Source: Paraburkholderia ultramafica (GTDB lineage: Bacteria; Pseudomonadota; Gammaproteobacteria; Burkholderiales; Burkholderiaceae). Taken from it: a DNA stretch of 64,000 nt. Of this stretch, positions 1 through 8,639 are shown piece by piece; position 1 is the stretch's first letter; each line of letters begins with the position of its first letter. The stretch is taken from contig NZ_CADIKK010000036.1 of the NCBI RefSeq assembly GCF_902859915.1, positions 1-64,000 of the forward strand, given 5' to 3'. Position numbers and translations under genes: made by a program. The notes under the pieces were generated by a model that saw only the letters and a list, made by a program, of their open reading frames with translations, did not search any database and was not told the DNA's origin.

Positions 1-165
1 ATACTTTCGCTTTTCGCCAGATTCCGGAGAATCCGGCTCGCGTCCCGCATCAAGCGCCCACACTTATCGGCTGTTAATTTTTAAAGATCGATCCGCCAAC
101 TTCGCCGCACCAATTTGAACCACCCGGCACCGCTTCGTTCTGCGTCGCTGCATCAGCAGCAGAGA
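1..165 (-). ncRNA. 5' leader of an rRNA operon (16S gene lies beyond the left edge)
   Basis: Read on the minus strand, this stretch carries a boxA-like antitermination element (ATCTTTAAAAATTA, 75-88). It is followed by the conserved pre-16S leader sequence that I recognise from Burkholderia rRNA operons. The leader runs off the left edge, so the mature 16S rRNA should start just outside the window. BoxA recruits the NusB/NusE antitermination complex in known rRNA operons. No coding frame of interest overlaps it. The identification rests on the boxA-like motif, the strong promoter directly upstream and recall of the leader sequence; the rRNA itself is not visible. Confidence 0.82.
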
Positions 166-171
166 AACGAG

Positions 172-200
172 ATTATGGAGAACGACCACCATGTCGTCAA
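172..200 (-). promoter_or_regulatory. sigma70 promoter of the leftward rRNA operon
   Basis: On the minus strand a TTGACG -35 box (195-200) is separated by exactly 17 bases from a CATAAT -10 box (172-177). It lies just ahead of the boxA leader, the expected layout of an rrn P1 promoter. Transcription should start near 165 and run left. The A/T-richer DNA at about 205-225 could act as an UP element, but I cannot test that. The stretch 245-401 before the next gene shows no further recognisable element. Confidence 0.8.
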
Positions 201-401
201 CCCCCTTCTGTGAATTTTCTTTTGACAGGACAAGCCACCCCTTCGGCGGCGACCCGAAATTAGTTAGTCATCCGATTTAATTTGGCGCCCACTCGCAACG
301 ACAGCCGACGGGCACCAATCCCTCCGCCACCCCGCAATTAAAGTTTCCCCTCCCATCGCCGTCAACCAGGATATCCCGCCACTTAAATAGCCCGCCGACC
401 C

Positions 402-1346
402 ATGGACAATCCTGTCGAGGAACACGTCGAGGAAAACCCGCCCGCCGCGCTATCGTCGGCCCTCAGCCCGGATACGGTGCCGGTCGGCACGCCCCTCGCC
501 TGGCCGATCGTCGACAGCGACGGCACGCTGCTCTTCGCCAGCGGGACCATCCTGGCGACCACGGACGAGCGCAAGTTTCTGTTCGGTCACTTTCATCCGC
601 AGCGCGGCGATCTGCTGGACACGAGCACCCAACCGCTGCCCGCAACCGCACAGCCCGCAGACTCCGCCAGCGAACTGACGCTCAAGGACATGCACCTGGA
701 AATAGGCGCGTTGATCGGCATGCGTTCGCAGCTCGGCAACGGCGCGCCGATGCACCCGTGCCGCATCATCGGTTTCGCGCCGAATCACGCGCTCTTCGTC
801 ACGCCGCCGTTGCAGCAAGGCCGGCTGCTGCCGCTCACGCTCGGCGAAAACATCGAGCTCGTTGTCATTGCCAGCCAGGCCGTGTTCCGTTTCGTCTGCA
901 CGGTCGAAGCGATCTGCCGCTCGCCATTCGACTATGTCGTGCTGTCGAAACCCGGTGTGATCCGCCGTCTGCGCGAGCGCAAATCGATCCGCGTCCATAC
1001 GCACCTGGCGGTACGTTTCGGCATCGGCGAAACGGGCGAATCCTACGAAGGGCTCGGCCTCGCCAAGGGCATCAGCGCGCTCGGCATGTCGTTGACCGCC
1101 TCATGGACTCTGGGTGCGGTTGGCGAGCGGTTGCGGGTCGCCTTCCGCCTGAAGTCGGCGGAACTCGATACGGAGATCGAGACCGTCGCCATCATCCGCA
1201 ACGTGCAGAAAGGCAGCGCGGCAGGCGAGCCGTCGAGCCACGGGCTCGAATTCGATCGACTGGACGCAGTCCAACAAATGGCGATGAAGGTCTTCGTATT
1301 CGACCGGCAGGATGACGTGTTGTACTGGTCGAACCGCGTGAAGTAA
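402..1346 (+). CDS. YcgR-like PilZ-domain protein (possible flagellar brake) with degenerate c-di-GMP motif
   Basis: A 314-residue cytoplasmic protein. The N-terminal half (about 95-180) resembles the YcgR-N fold, and the C-terminal half (about 185-305) resembles a PilZ domain. The arginine-rich entry motif RRLRERKSIR is at 188-197. YcgR proteins bind cyclic di-GMP and slow the flagellar motor. The second PilZ signature, normally (D/N)xSxxG, reads GISALG here, so the acidic/amide residue is missing and nucleotide binding may be weakened. It stands alone, divergent from the rRNA promoter and convergent with the chelatase genes (35-bp gap). The start is the first ATG; no strong ribosome-binding site precedes it. 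The family assignment is moderate; the flagellar role is inference. Confidence 0.7.
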   Translation: MDNPVEEHVEENPPAALSSALSPDTVPVGTPLAWPIVDSDGTLLFASGTILATTDERKFLFGHFHPQRGDLLDTSTQPLPATAQPADSASELTLKDMHLEIGALIGMRSQLGNGAPMHPCRIIGFAPNHALFVTPPLQQGRLLPLTLGENIELVVIASQAVFRFVCTVEAICRSPFDYVVLSKPGVIRRLRERKSIRVHTHLAVRFGIGETGESYEGLGLAKGISALGMSLTASWTLGAVGERLRVAFRLKSAELDTEIETVAIIRNVQKGSAAGEPSSHGLEFDRLDAVQQMAMKVFVFDRQDDVLYWSNRVK

Positions 1347-1381
1347 GCGTATGAAAGCGAGCGGCACAGCGCATGCGCCGC

Positions 1382-1996
1382 TCAGCCAATCAGTTCTTCC
1401 GGCGTAAAAAGCCCCGCCCCCCATGCATCGGCGAGCGCTTCGCAGCGGCCCAACCGTATCGCGTCGCGCTCGAAATCGACGAACACGACTTCGTCCGCGT
1501 CGAGCGGGCGCGCCGGCTCGTCACGCGTGCGGCCATCGGTCAGAATCCACAGCCAGCGCTGCTGTGCGGGCCTGATGCGCGCACTACGCTCCAGCAACTG
1601 CGCCGCTCGCCGGATGCCGGAAGTCAGCGGTGTGCCGCCGCCACCGCCCACCGGTCTGAGCCACCGTTCGTTCCACCAGCGCGGCACGGCCGGACCGAAA
1701 CGCACGTGCGCGCCGGCACCGCCAAAACAGACCAGCGCAGCCTCGGCGCGCGCGGCGCTCGCGCGGTCGAACAACGCAATCAGCAGGCCCTTCGCGAGCG
1801 CGAGACGCTGCCCGGCCAGCATGGACCCGGAGCAATCGAGCACGAAGCAATGCAGCACGCCGCCGCGCGGCGCCTCGCGCGCGTAGCGCAGATGCTCGAC
1901 ACGCAGCCGGTCGTCGCGCATTGCGGCGAGCGTCTGCGGCCATGCGATGCGCTTGCCCGGCTTGCCACGCGCATGGCTGCGCGGACTCGCGCCCAC
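1382..1996 (-). CDS. chlD: VWA-domain part of a ChlD-like chelatase subunit, probably made by -1 frameshift from the upstream ATPase gene
   Basis: The frame encodes a von Willebrand A domain with the MIDAS motif DCSGSM, followed by a threonine-containing loop (GGGGGTPLTSG) and an ILTDGRT strand, as in the C-terminus of magnesium/cobalt chelatase D subunits. The only near start is a GTG at 1996; the first ATG lies inside the domain. The frame stays open back to 2068, where a TAG (2069-2071) closes it, just short of the A7 run in the preceding ATPase gene. Translation by -1 slippage there would give one protein of about 592 residues (AAA+ ATPase, linker, VWA). With CobN it would form a CobN-ChlI-ChlD type cobaltochelatase. 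An independent GTG-initiated VWA protein is the alternative. Confidence 0.8.
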   Translation of the reverse strand: MGASPRSHARGKPGKRIAWPQTLAAMRDDRLRVEHLRYAREAPRGGVLHCFVLDCSGSMLAGQRLALAKGLLIALFDRASAARAEAALVCFGGAGAHVRFGPAVPRWWNERWLRPVGGGGGTPLTSGIRRAAQLLERSARIRPAQQRWLWILTDGRTRDEPARPLDADEVVFVDFERDAIRLGRCEALADAWGAGLFTPEELIG

Positions 1997-2015
1997 GCCT
2001 TGCCGCCATCGAAAA

Positions 2016-2034
2016 CCGCTGCGCGAGTCAGCGG
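2016..2034 (-). other. hairpin downstream of the slippery run, possible frameshift stimulator
   Basis: A perfect 6-bp stem (CCGCTG at 2029-2034 on the minus strand pairing with CAGCGG at 2016-2021) closes a 7-base loop. It begins 24 bases after the A7 run in the direction of translation. That is farther than the usual 5-9 bases for a pausing structure, so a stimulatory role is uncertain. The run itself also sits in the loop of an 8-bp stem with one G-T wobble (2052-2059 with 2065-2072). Confidence 0.3.
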
Positions 2035-2052
2035 CGGCGCCCTTCCGATGGC

Positions 2053-3159
2053 TCAGCGTTTTTTTACGCTAAGCGGTATGACGCCTTTGACTTGAGTGGT
2101 AGCGGCCGGCTCAGGTGGCAGATAGCCCCAGTCATTCTCGCCGGCAACAGAGGGCGACGGCGCAGCATCGGGCGCAAGTGCAGGCGAACGGTCCGAGCCG
2201 CTGCCGGATGCGGCTTGCCGGTGCGCTTCGCTCTCCCGCGCATCACCACCCGACTGCGCGTCGTGCTGATGACGCCGATGAATCAACACCGCCTCGGCAA
2301 CCCGATCGACATGTTCCGCCGTCACCGCAGCGGCCTGCTCCAGCGCGGCCAACGCTCGCGCCGCACGCAGCATCACGAGATCGGCGCGCAGACCATCCAC
2401 GGCCGCGTCGATGCACAGCGCGCTGACATGCGCGTGCACGGCGTCGTTGAACGCGAGTTGCGGCAGCGCTTCGCGCGCGGCGCGAATCCGCCCGACGTAC
2501 GCCGCCTGCTGCTGCGCATAGCTCGCACGAAACCCTCGCGGGTCGAGATCGAACGCGAGCCGCGCTTTCACGATCGCCTGACGCACTTGCGGCTCGAAGC
2601 AGTTCTGCAACTCGACCATCAAGCCGAAGCGGTCGATCAATTGCGGCCGCAACTCGCCCTCTTCGGGATTCATCGTGCCGATCAGCACGAAGCTCGCGTC
2701 GTGGCTATGCGACACGCCATCGCGTTCGACGGTATTTACGCCGCTCGCCGCCGCGTCGAGCAACGCATCGACGAGCGCGTCCGGCAGCAGGTTGACTTCA
2801 TCGACATACAGCACGCCGTGATGCGCTTTCGCGAGCAGGCCCGGTGAAAAACGCACCGAGCCGTCGCGCAGCACGGTTTCGATATCGAGCGTGCCGATCA
2901 GGCGATCTTCACTCGCGCCGAGCGGCAGATTGACCAGTTGCCCTGCCGGCAACAACTCGGCAAGTGCACGCGCGGCGGTCGATTTAGCGGTGCCGCGCGG
3001 GCCACTGACCAGCACACCGCCGAGCCCCGGATCGATCGCGGCCAGCAGCAGCGCCTGCTGCAACGGCGTCTGGCCGATCAACGCGGCAAACGGGAAAGCG
3101 GGTCGTTCGGTAGCTGGCTGGACCGCCACCTGGGTCACTTCTGGCGCCGCTGCATTCAT
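2053..3159 (-). CDS. chlI: ChlI/BchI-like AAA+ ATPase, small chelatase subunit
   Basis: A 368-residue AAA+ ATPase of the magnesium-chelatase I / MoxR class. Walker A is GPRGTAKST (about 53-61), Walker B is VLYVDEVNLL, and the sensor region reads GTMNPEEGELRPQLIDRFG. The C-terminal 60 residues are a Pro/Ala/Ser-rich linker ending at K-K-R. It overlaps the end of cobN by 4 bp (ATGA), so it is translationally coupled and belongs to the cobW-cobN transcript. Such ATPases drive metal insertion by CobN when CobS/CobT are absent. The last codons, GTA AAA AAA CGC TGA, contain a slippery heptamer that leads into the VWA frame, so this short form would be the non-shifted product. Confidence 0.88.
   Translation of the reverse strand: MNAAAPEVTQVAVQPATERPAFPFAALIGQTPLQQALLLAAIDPGLGGVLVSGPRGTAKSTAARALAELLPAGQLVNLPLGASEDRLIGTLDIETVLRDGSVRFSPGLLAKAHHGVLYVDEVNLLPDALVDALLDAAASGVNTVERDGVSHSHDASFVLIGTMNPEEGELRPQLIDRFGLMVELQNCFEPQVRQAIVKARLAFDLDPRGFRASYAQQQAAYVGRIRAAREALPQLAFNDAVHAHVSALCIDAAVDGLRADLVMLRAARALAALEQAAAVTAEHVDRVAEAVLIHRRHQHDAQSGGDARESEAHRQAASGSGSDRSPALAPDAAPSPSVAGENDWGYLPPEPAATTQVKGVIPLSVKKR
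2059..2065 (-). promoter_or_regulatory. A_AAA_AAA slippery site for programmed -1 frameshifting
   Basis: Seven consecutive A on the minus strand sit in the phase A_AAA_AAA relative to the ATPase frame. They lie four codons or fewer before its TGA stop (2053-2055). In the -1 phase the upstream stop is TAG at 2069-2071, so the two frames overlap only in 2056-2068 and the run fills that overlap. Slippage gives ...V-K-K-T-L-S-H-R-K-G-A-A-A... and continues into the VWA domain with no stop. Frameshifting that makes I and D subunits from one chlD gene has been reported for cobN-containing bacteria; its use here is inferred from the sequence. Confidence 0.78.
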
Positions 3160-6100
3160 GTCTGCATTCCTTCGATCTGCTGCTCGCTAGCAAGCAGATG
3201 CTGTTCGACTTGCGCGCGATAGTCGCCCGGCGCCTGCCACAAACCACGCTGCATCGCTTCGAGCAGACGCTCGCAGATCGAATGGAGCGCATGCGGATTG
3301 TGCCGCTGCAAAAACTCGCGGGTGTCAGCGTCATTCAGATACGCATCGGTGACGAGCGCATATTGATGATCCGCGATCACGCGCGCGGTCGCATCGTAAC
3401 CGTACAGATAATCGACGGTCGCGGCGATCTCGGCCGCGCCCTTATAGCCGTGACGCTTCACGCCATCGAGCCATTTCGGATTGACCACGCGCGAGCGAAT
3501 CACACGCGCGATCTCTTCATGCAGCGTACGCACGCGCGGCGCGGCCGGATTGCTGTGATCGGCGTGATACACGCTCGGCTGATTGCCGGCCAGATGCCGC
3601 ACCGCCGCGACCATGCCGCCCTGGAACTGGTAATAGTCGTTCGAATCGAGCAGATCGTGCTCGCGGTTGTCCTGATTCTGCAGCACCACGTCCAGTGCGG
3701 CGAGGCGCGCGCCGAACACCTGACGCGCTTCCTCGCCCGCGCTCTTCTGCGTGTACGCGTAACCGCCCCACGCCTGATACGCGTTCGCGAGATCCGCATC
3801 GGTCTGCCATTGCTGCGAGTCGATCATGTCCTGCAGACCCGCGCCATACGCGCCGGGCCGCGCGCTGAACACGCGCCAGCCGGCGCGCCGGCGCGCTTCG
3901 GCGGCGTCCATGCCGCGCGCGATCAGCGCATCGCGTTCGCGCAGCACGCGCGCGCGTATCGGATTCAGGTCCTCGGCTTCGTCGAGTTCGGCGACCGCCT
4001 GCACGGCGGCATCGAACAGGTGCATGACGTTCGCGAAGGCGTCGCGAAAAAAACCGGACACACGCAATGTGACGTCGATCCGCGGCCGATCGAACGCCTC
4101 GATCGGCATGATCTCGAAGTCGGTCACGCGATGGCTGCCCGGCGCCCATTTCGGCCGCACGCCCAGTAGCGCGAGCGCCTGGGCGATATCGTCGCCGCCG
4201 CTGCGCATCGTCGCGGTGCCCCATACGGAGAGCCCGATCGCGCGCGGATAATCGCCCTTTTCCTGCAGATGCCGCTCGATCAACTGCTGCGCCGATTTCA
4301 AACCGAGCGACCACGCGGCTTGCGTCGGCACTGCACGCGTGTCGACCGAATAGAAGTTGCGGCCGGTGGGCAGCACGTCGGGCCGTCCGCGCGACGGCGA
4401 ACCACTCGGCCCCGGCGGCACGAAGCGTCCTTCGAGGCCGCGCTTCAGATGCTGCATCTCGTGCGGACCGCATGCGTCCAGACGCGGCAGCACATCGCTG
4501 CGCAGACGCTCGATGACTTGCTCCGCTTGCGGCAGCGTGCCGGGTAAAGGTGTCACGCGCGGTGCCACGCCCGCATCGGTTCGATCGCCGCACACGCCGC
4601 TCAACATCGCGGCGGCCAGCAATTCAAGCCGTTCACGCGTGTCGCCGCAATGCCGCCACGGCGCATCGCTCACCTTCTGCAAGACATCGGGGCGCGGCCC
4701 ATCCCACACCGCCGACCAATCCACCGATAGCGGATCGAACAAATGATCCATCCGCAGATCACGCGCCAACGCATCGATCAATCCGGCCTTGCCGCCTTGC
4801 CCATCGCCGACCGGAAAGCGTCCCAACGCCAGCAGCGTATCGCGCCGCTGCACCCCGTCAGGCGACTGCCCGAACGTGTGCAAGCCATCGCGAATCTGCG
4901 CTTCCTTCAGCTCGCACAGCCACGCGTCGACGCGCGTGAGCAGCGCGTCCTCATCGTCCTGTCCGTTCGGCGCCGCGAGACTCAGCTCCTCGTGCAGCCT
5001 GTGCTCGACGATGGTCGCCAGAATCGTGCGCCGCAACAGCTTCGAGCGGCGCGGATCGACCATCAGCGCTTCATAGTATTCGTCGACCTGGCGCTCGAGA
5101 TCCTGCAGCGGTCCATAGCTTTCGGCGCGCGTGAGCGGCGGCATCAGGTGATCGATGATGACGGCCTGCGCGCGGCGTTTGGCCTGGCTGCCCTCGCCCG
5201 GATCGTTGACGATGAACGGATACAGATGCGGCGTCGGCCCGAGAATCAGATCGGGCCAGCACGCATCGCTCAACGCGACGCTCTTGCCGGGCAGCCATTC
5301 GAGATTGCCGTGCTTGCCGACATGCAGCACCGCGTCGATGCCGAACTGGTGACGCAGCCAGAAATAGAATGCGAGGTATGAATGCGGCGGCACCAGCTCG
5401 GCGTCGTGATAGCTCGCGTAATCGCCCTGCTCGCGCGAACGTGACGGCTGGATGCCGACAAACACTTGCCCGCAGCGCCAGCCCGCGATCATGAAGCGAC
5501 CGCGCCGCAGCGTCGGGTCCTGCTCGGGCGTGCCCCAGCGCGCGTTCAATGCGTGGCGCACGTCGACCGGCAGTGCGTTGAAATGCGCGAGATAGTCGTC
5601 AAGCGCGAGGCTTTGCAACGCGGGACGCAGATCGCGCACCACTGGATCGTTGGTCACGCCTTCAGTGAGTTTCTCCAACAGCGCGTCGCCGTTCGCGGGC
5701 AACTCATCCGCGAGACGATAGCCTTCATCACGCAGCATCGACAGAATGCCGACCACCGACGCCGGCGTGTCGAGCCCCACGCCATTGCCGATGCGCCCTT
5801 CGCTCATCGGATAGTTGGCGAGAATCAATGCGAGCTTCTTGTCCGCGTTATCGAGCGAACGCAAACGGCACCAGCGTCGGCTCAGTTCGGCGAGAAAGCC
5901 CACGCGTTCGAGGTCCGGCTGATAGCGGACCACATCGACCTCGGTGTGCGGACACCGGTACGCGAGCCCCTTGAAGCTGATGGCTCGGGTGATGATGCGT
6001 CCGTCCACCTCCGGCAGCGCGATATGCATCGCGATATCGCGCGAATTGAGGCCCTGATTGTCCTTGAGCCAGTCGTCGCGATTGCCGCCGCTCAGGATCA

Positions 6101-6974
6101 CCTGGAACACCGGCGCGTCACCGGCGAGCGCGAGCGGCTCGGGGTCGTCGATCGCGGACGCGGCGAACGCGGTCGTATTCAACACCAGCGCGACGTCGTG
6201 TCGCGCGCATAGCGTCTGCACGACTTCGCGGCTCATCGCGTCCTTCAGCGACGTGATCGCGATCGGCAGCGGATTCAGGCCTTGTGCCGCGAGCGCATCG
6301 ATCAGCGCATCGAACACCGCCGTGTTGGCCGCTTGCAGATGCGCCTTGTAGAACAGGATCGCCGCAACCGGCGCGCCGGGTTGCCAGCGTGCGTGCCAAT
6401 CGGCGACGGTCGGCGTGTCGCAGTCCGGATGGTAGAGCGACGCGGCAGGCAACGCGCGCGGCGGCGCGGGCTCACGTCCCCAGCCGAACGCGCGGTGCGC
6501 GATGCAGCGCAAAAACGCTTCGGCATTTTGCGGGCCGCCTTCGCGCAGATAGCGCCACAGCTGATGACACAGATCGGCGTCGGCGGTGCTGCGCGCGAGC
6601 AGGTTCGAATCTTCCTGCAAGTCGCCGGAAAACATCGCGAGCGTTTGCTGCTTGCGCTCCGCCAGCGCGACCACCTGCTCGATGCCGTACGGCCAATAGG
6701 CCTCGCCGCCGAGGTGATCGACCACCACCACGCGCGCGTGCTGCAACACGTCCTCGACATAGAAATCGACCGATGCCGGTTGCCGCAGATACGTGACGTT
6801 CGCGAGCCGCACGCTGGGGAAGCCCTCGCCCAGCCGGGGAAACACGCTTGCAAGCAGCGACAGCGTGGTATCGGCGGAACTGAGCACCACGATATCGGCG
6901 GGCCGCTGATCGATGCGGATCGCGCCCTGCGTATCGTCGACAAAGCCGCCCGGTGTGGTGCGCAGCAGATGCAT
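3156..6974 (-). CDS. cobN: Cobaltochelatase subunit CobN
   Basis: A 1272-residue protein with full-length homology to CobN / magnesium chelatase H. It is the large, porphyrinoid-binding subunit that inserts cobalt into hydrogenobyrinate a,c-diamide in aerobic B12 synthesis. Recognisable blocks include FLRCIAHRAFGWG near 165, LHVGKHGNLEWLPGKS and VNDPGEGSQAKRRAQA in the middle, and a C-terminal FQGGMVAAVRHLAGNQPSVYH stretch. Length matches the family. It lies 6 bp downstream of cobW and overlaps the ATPase gene by 4 bp, so cobW-cobN-chlI/D form one minus-strand unit under the upstream cobalamin riboswitch. No cobS or cobT is present nearby, consistent with partner subunits of the ChlI/ChlD type. 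Confidence 0.96.
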   Translation of the reverse strand: MHLLRTTPGGFVDDTQGAIRIDQRPADIVVLSSADTTLSLLASVFPRLGEGFPSVRLANVTYLRQPASVDFYVEDVLQHARVVVVDHLGGEAYWPYGIEQVVALAERKQQTLAMFSGDLQEDSNLLARSTADADLCHQLWRYLREGGPQNAEAFLRCIAHRAFGWGREPAPPRALPAASLYHPDCDTPTVADWHARWQPGAPVAAILFYKAHLQAANTAVFDALIDALAAQGLNPLPIAITSLKDAMSREVVQTLCARHDVALVLNTTAFAASAIDDPEPLALAGDAPVFQVILSGGNRDDWLKDNQGLNSRDIAMHIALPEVDGRIITRAISFKGLAYRCPHTEVDVVRYQPDLERVGFLAELSRRWCRLRSLDNADKKLALILANYPMSEGRIGNGVGLDTPASVVGILSMLRDEGYRLADELPANGDALLEKLTEGVTNDPVVRDLRPALQSLALDDYLAHFNALPVDVRHALNARWGTPEQDPTLRRGRFMIAGWRCGQVFVGIQPSRSREQGDYASYHDAELVPPHSYLAFYFWLRHQFGIDAVLHVGKHGNLEWLPGKSVALSDACWPDLILGPTPHLYPFIVNDPGEGSQAKRRAQAVIIDHLMPPLTRAESYGPLQDLERQVDEYYEALMVDPRRSKLLRRTILATIVEHRLHEELSLAAPNGQDDEDALLTRVDAWLCELKEAQIRDGLHTFGQSPDGVQRRDTLLALGRFPVGDGQGGKAGLIDALARDLRMDHLFDPLSVDWSAVWDGPRPDVLQKVSDAPWRHCGDTRERLELLAAAMLSGVCGDRTDAGVAPRVTPLPGTLPQAEQVIERLRSDVLPRLDACGPHEMQHLKRGLEGRFVPPGPSGSPSRGRPDVLPTGRNFYSVDTRAVPTQAAWSLGLKSAQQLIERHLQEKGDYPRAIGLSVWGTATMRSGGDDIAQALALLGVRPKWAPGSHRVTDFEIMPIEAFDRPRIDVTLRVSGFFRDAFANVMHLFDAAVQAVAELDEAEDLNPIRARVLRERDALIARGMDAAEARRRAGWRVFSARPGAYGAGLQDMIDSQQWQTDADLANAYQAWGGYAYTQKSAGEEARQVFGARLAALDVVLQNQDNREHDLLDSNDYYQFQGGMVAAVRHLAGNQPSVYHADHSNPAAPRVRTLHEEIARVIRSRVVNPKWLDGVKRHGYKGAAEIAATVDYLYGYDATARVIADHQYALVTDAYLNDADTREFLQRHNPHALHSICERLLEAMQRGLWQAPGDYRAQVEQHLLASEQQIEGMQT

Positions 6975-6980
6975 GGGCGC

Positions 6981-8072
6981 TTACGCCTCGCTCGCTTCGG
7001 CGTTCGACGGCACGCCGAGCGCCGCATCGAACGCGCGTTGCAACGCGGCCTGATCGAGGTCTTCACCGATCAGCACGAAGCGGCTTTGCGTGCCTTCACC
7101 GGCCTGCCAGCGCCGATCGAAGTAGCTGTCGAAGCGCCGGCCCACGCCCTGGATCACCAGACGCATCGGCGCGCCCGGCAACGCGGCGAAGCCTTTGACG
7201 CGGTAAATCGTGTGCGTTTCGACCAGCCCTTGCAGCGCGGTGATCACCGCTTCGCGCGACGGCGCGTTCGCGTGCACGACCACCGAATCGAATTCGTCGT
7301 GGTGGTGATCGGCGTCGTCGGCGGAACCGTGGTGATCGTGGCGCAAGTGGATCGTTTCCTCCGACGCCGCTTCGAGGCCCAGCAATGTATGCAGATCGAG
7401 CTGGCCCATGTGCGCGCGCACGATCTTCACCTGCAGCGGAATCTCTTCACGGAGCACGGCTTCGAGCGCGCTTTGCTGCGCGTCGTCGAGCAGATCCGTC
7501 TTGTTCAGAATCACGAGATCGGCCGCGGACAACTGATCTTCGAACAACTCGTGCAGCGGCGATTCGTGATCGAGATTCGGATCGGCCTTGCGCTGCGCGT
7601 CAACGGCAACCGGGTTGTCGGCGAACTGGCCGCTTGCGGCGGCCGGGCCGTCCACCACCGTCACGACCGCATCGACGGTGAAGCTGTTCTTGATCTGCGG
7701 CCAGTTGAACGCCTGTACGAGCGGCTTGGGCAACGCGAGGCCAGACGTTTCGATCAGCACGTGATCGATCTGCTCGCGGCGCTCGACGAGCATTTCCATC
7801 ACCGGGAAGAACTCTTCCTGGACGGTGCAGCACAGGCAGCCGTTCGCCAGTTCATACAGTTGCCCTTCGGTCTCGACGCCGTTCTCATCGCAACCGATTC
7901 CGCAACCCTTGAGGATCTCCCCGTCGATGCCGAGTTCGCCGAACTCGTTGACGATCACCGCGATGCGCTTGCCGCCCGCATGCTGAAGAATGTGCCGCAA
8001 CAGCGTGGTCTTGCCGCTGCCGAGAAAGCCCGTGACGATGGTGACAGGAATCTTGCGCATTTGAGTTTGCAT
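6981..8072 (-). CDS. cobW: CobW-type GTPase, probable cobalt metallochaperone
   Basis: A G3E-family GTPase of 363 residues. Walker [10 protein letters not shown] is at about 14-22, the metal-binding GCLCC at about 79-83, the switch element ETSGLA, and NKTDLL for guanine specificity. A histidine/aspartate-rich loop ([19 protein letters not shown], about 240-262) precedes the C-terminal CobW_C domain and probably binds metal. CobW delivers cobalt to the CobN chelatase in known systems. I place the start at ATG 8072 (MQTQMRKIP); in-frame codons farther upstream (8084, 8183) give an unconserved tail. It leads the minus-strand operon and follows a cobalamin riboswitch, so high B12 should switch it off. 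Confidence 0.93.
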   Translation of the reverse strand: MQTQMRKIPVTIVTGFLGSGKTTLLRHILQHAGGKRIAVIVNEFGELGIDGEILKGCGIGCDENGVETEGQLYELANGCLCCTVQEEFFPVMEMLVERREQIDHVLIETSGLALPKPLVQAFNWPQIKNSFTVDAVVTVVDGPAAASGQFADNPVAVDAQRKADPNLDHESPLHELFEDQLSAADLVILNKTDLLDDAQQSALEAVLREEIPLQVKIVRAHMGQLDLHTLLGLEAASEETIHLRHDHHGSADDADHHHDEFDSVVVHANAPSREAVITALQGLVETHTIYRVKGFAALPGAPMRLVIQGVGRRFDSYFDRRWQAGEGTQSRFVLIGEDLDQAALQRAFDAALGVPSNAEASEA

Positions 8073-8284
8073 CGTGAGGTCCATCCGTAGGCGTTGCACG
8101 AGCATGCCGGCGTGTCCGCGCGCTGTCTGCATGGGCTGGGCAATCGAGCATGCGTGGAACGCACGCGCTGCAAGCCAGCACAATCACAACACACGGGGAC
8201 GAACGACGGCGTTGCCGCGGCAACGGAATAACAGCAAGCGGGAATGAAGTCATGAACGCCCGTCGCATCCCCGCGACGTTCGTC

Positions 8285-8545
8285 CTTCGTATTCTGGCCG
8301 GTATCCGGGCTGGCGAAAGCGCCGCTTCCCCTTCCCGGGCGAGTGATTTCTCGTCCAGTGGTGATATGCCGACGCGGCCTTGCGCGTGGACATCGAAGCC
8401 GGCTCCGCGGCGCCGGGCAATGAAGCCGGCGCTGCTTTTCGCTTACCGTTGCGGGGGCAGCACAGGTTGACCCGGTCCAATGCAGGCGGGCACCCTGTTT
8501 CCCGTTTAACTGCATGCGCACGAGCGCGCACACGAGCACCAAAGT
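8285..8545 (-). ncRNA. Cobalamin riboswitch upstream of cobW-cobN
   Basis: Minus-strand RNA with the hallmark cobalamin-aptamer blocks: a 5' element ending in AGTTAAACGGGAAACAGG, the core CCGCAACGGTAAGCG, a B12-box variant (ACCACTGG) and the 3' element AGCCCGGATACCGGCC (about 8295-8312). Order and spacing match the family. It starts at the predicted transcription start of the cobW promoter and ends about 210 bases before the cobW ATG. This leaves room for an expression platform that hides the ribosome-binding site or terminates transcription when adenosylcobalamin is bound. Confidence 0.93.
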
Positions 8546-8552
8546 GCGTGCG

Positions 8553-8581
8553 AGTTTAGGCCCGCGGCCCCGCGCCGTCAA
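8553..8581 (-). promoter_or_regulatory. sigma70-like promoter of the cobW-cobN-chlI/D operon
   Basis: On the minus strand TTGACG (8576-8581) is followed after 17 bases by TAAACT (8553-8558). The predicted start, about 8546, coincides with the 5' end of the cobW riboswitch, which supports both calls. Confidence 0.72.
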
Positions 8582-8602
8582 GGAAACGCCAGCCTGCACC
8601 GC

Positions 8603-8631
8603 TTATCGGGCGGGGCGCCATGTGCTATCGT
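8603..8631 (+). promoter_or_regulatory. sigma70-like promoter of the cobA-cobE-cobO-cobB-bluB operon
   Basis: TTATCG (8603-8608), 17 bases, then TATCGT (8626-8631) on the plus strand. The boxes are weaker than those of the opposite promoter. The expected start near 8638 again matches the beginning of the plus-strand riboswitch. Confidence 0.5.
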
Positions 8632-8639
8632 ATGCGCGC

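Noticed and set aside
1996-2053. Reading the ATPase/VWA junction as a broken gene or sequencing error
   Set aside because: The frames overlap only in the A7 slippery site with correct phase, and both domains are intact, which fits programmed frameshifting better; an error remains possible and is listed as a refuting test.
6282-8090. Long plus-strand frame of about 600 codons opposite cobN and cobW
   Set aside because: Antisense shadow caused by GC-biased third positions; Arg/His/Asp-rich translation with no family, while the minus-strand genes are certain.
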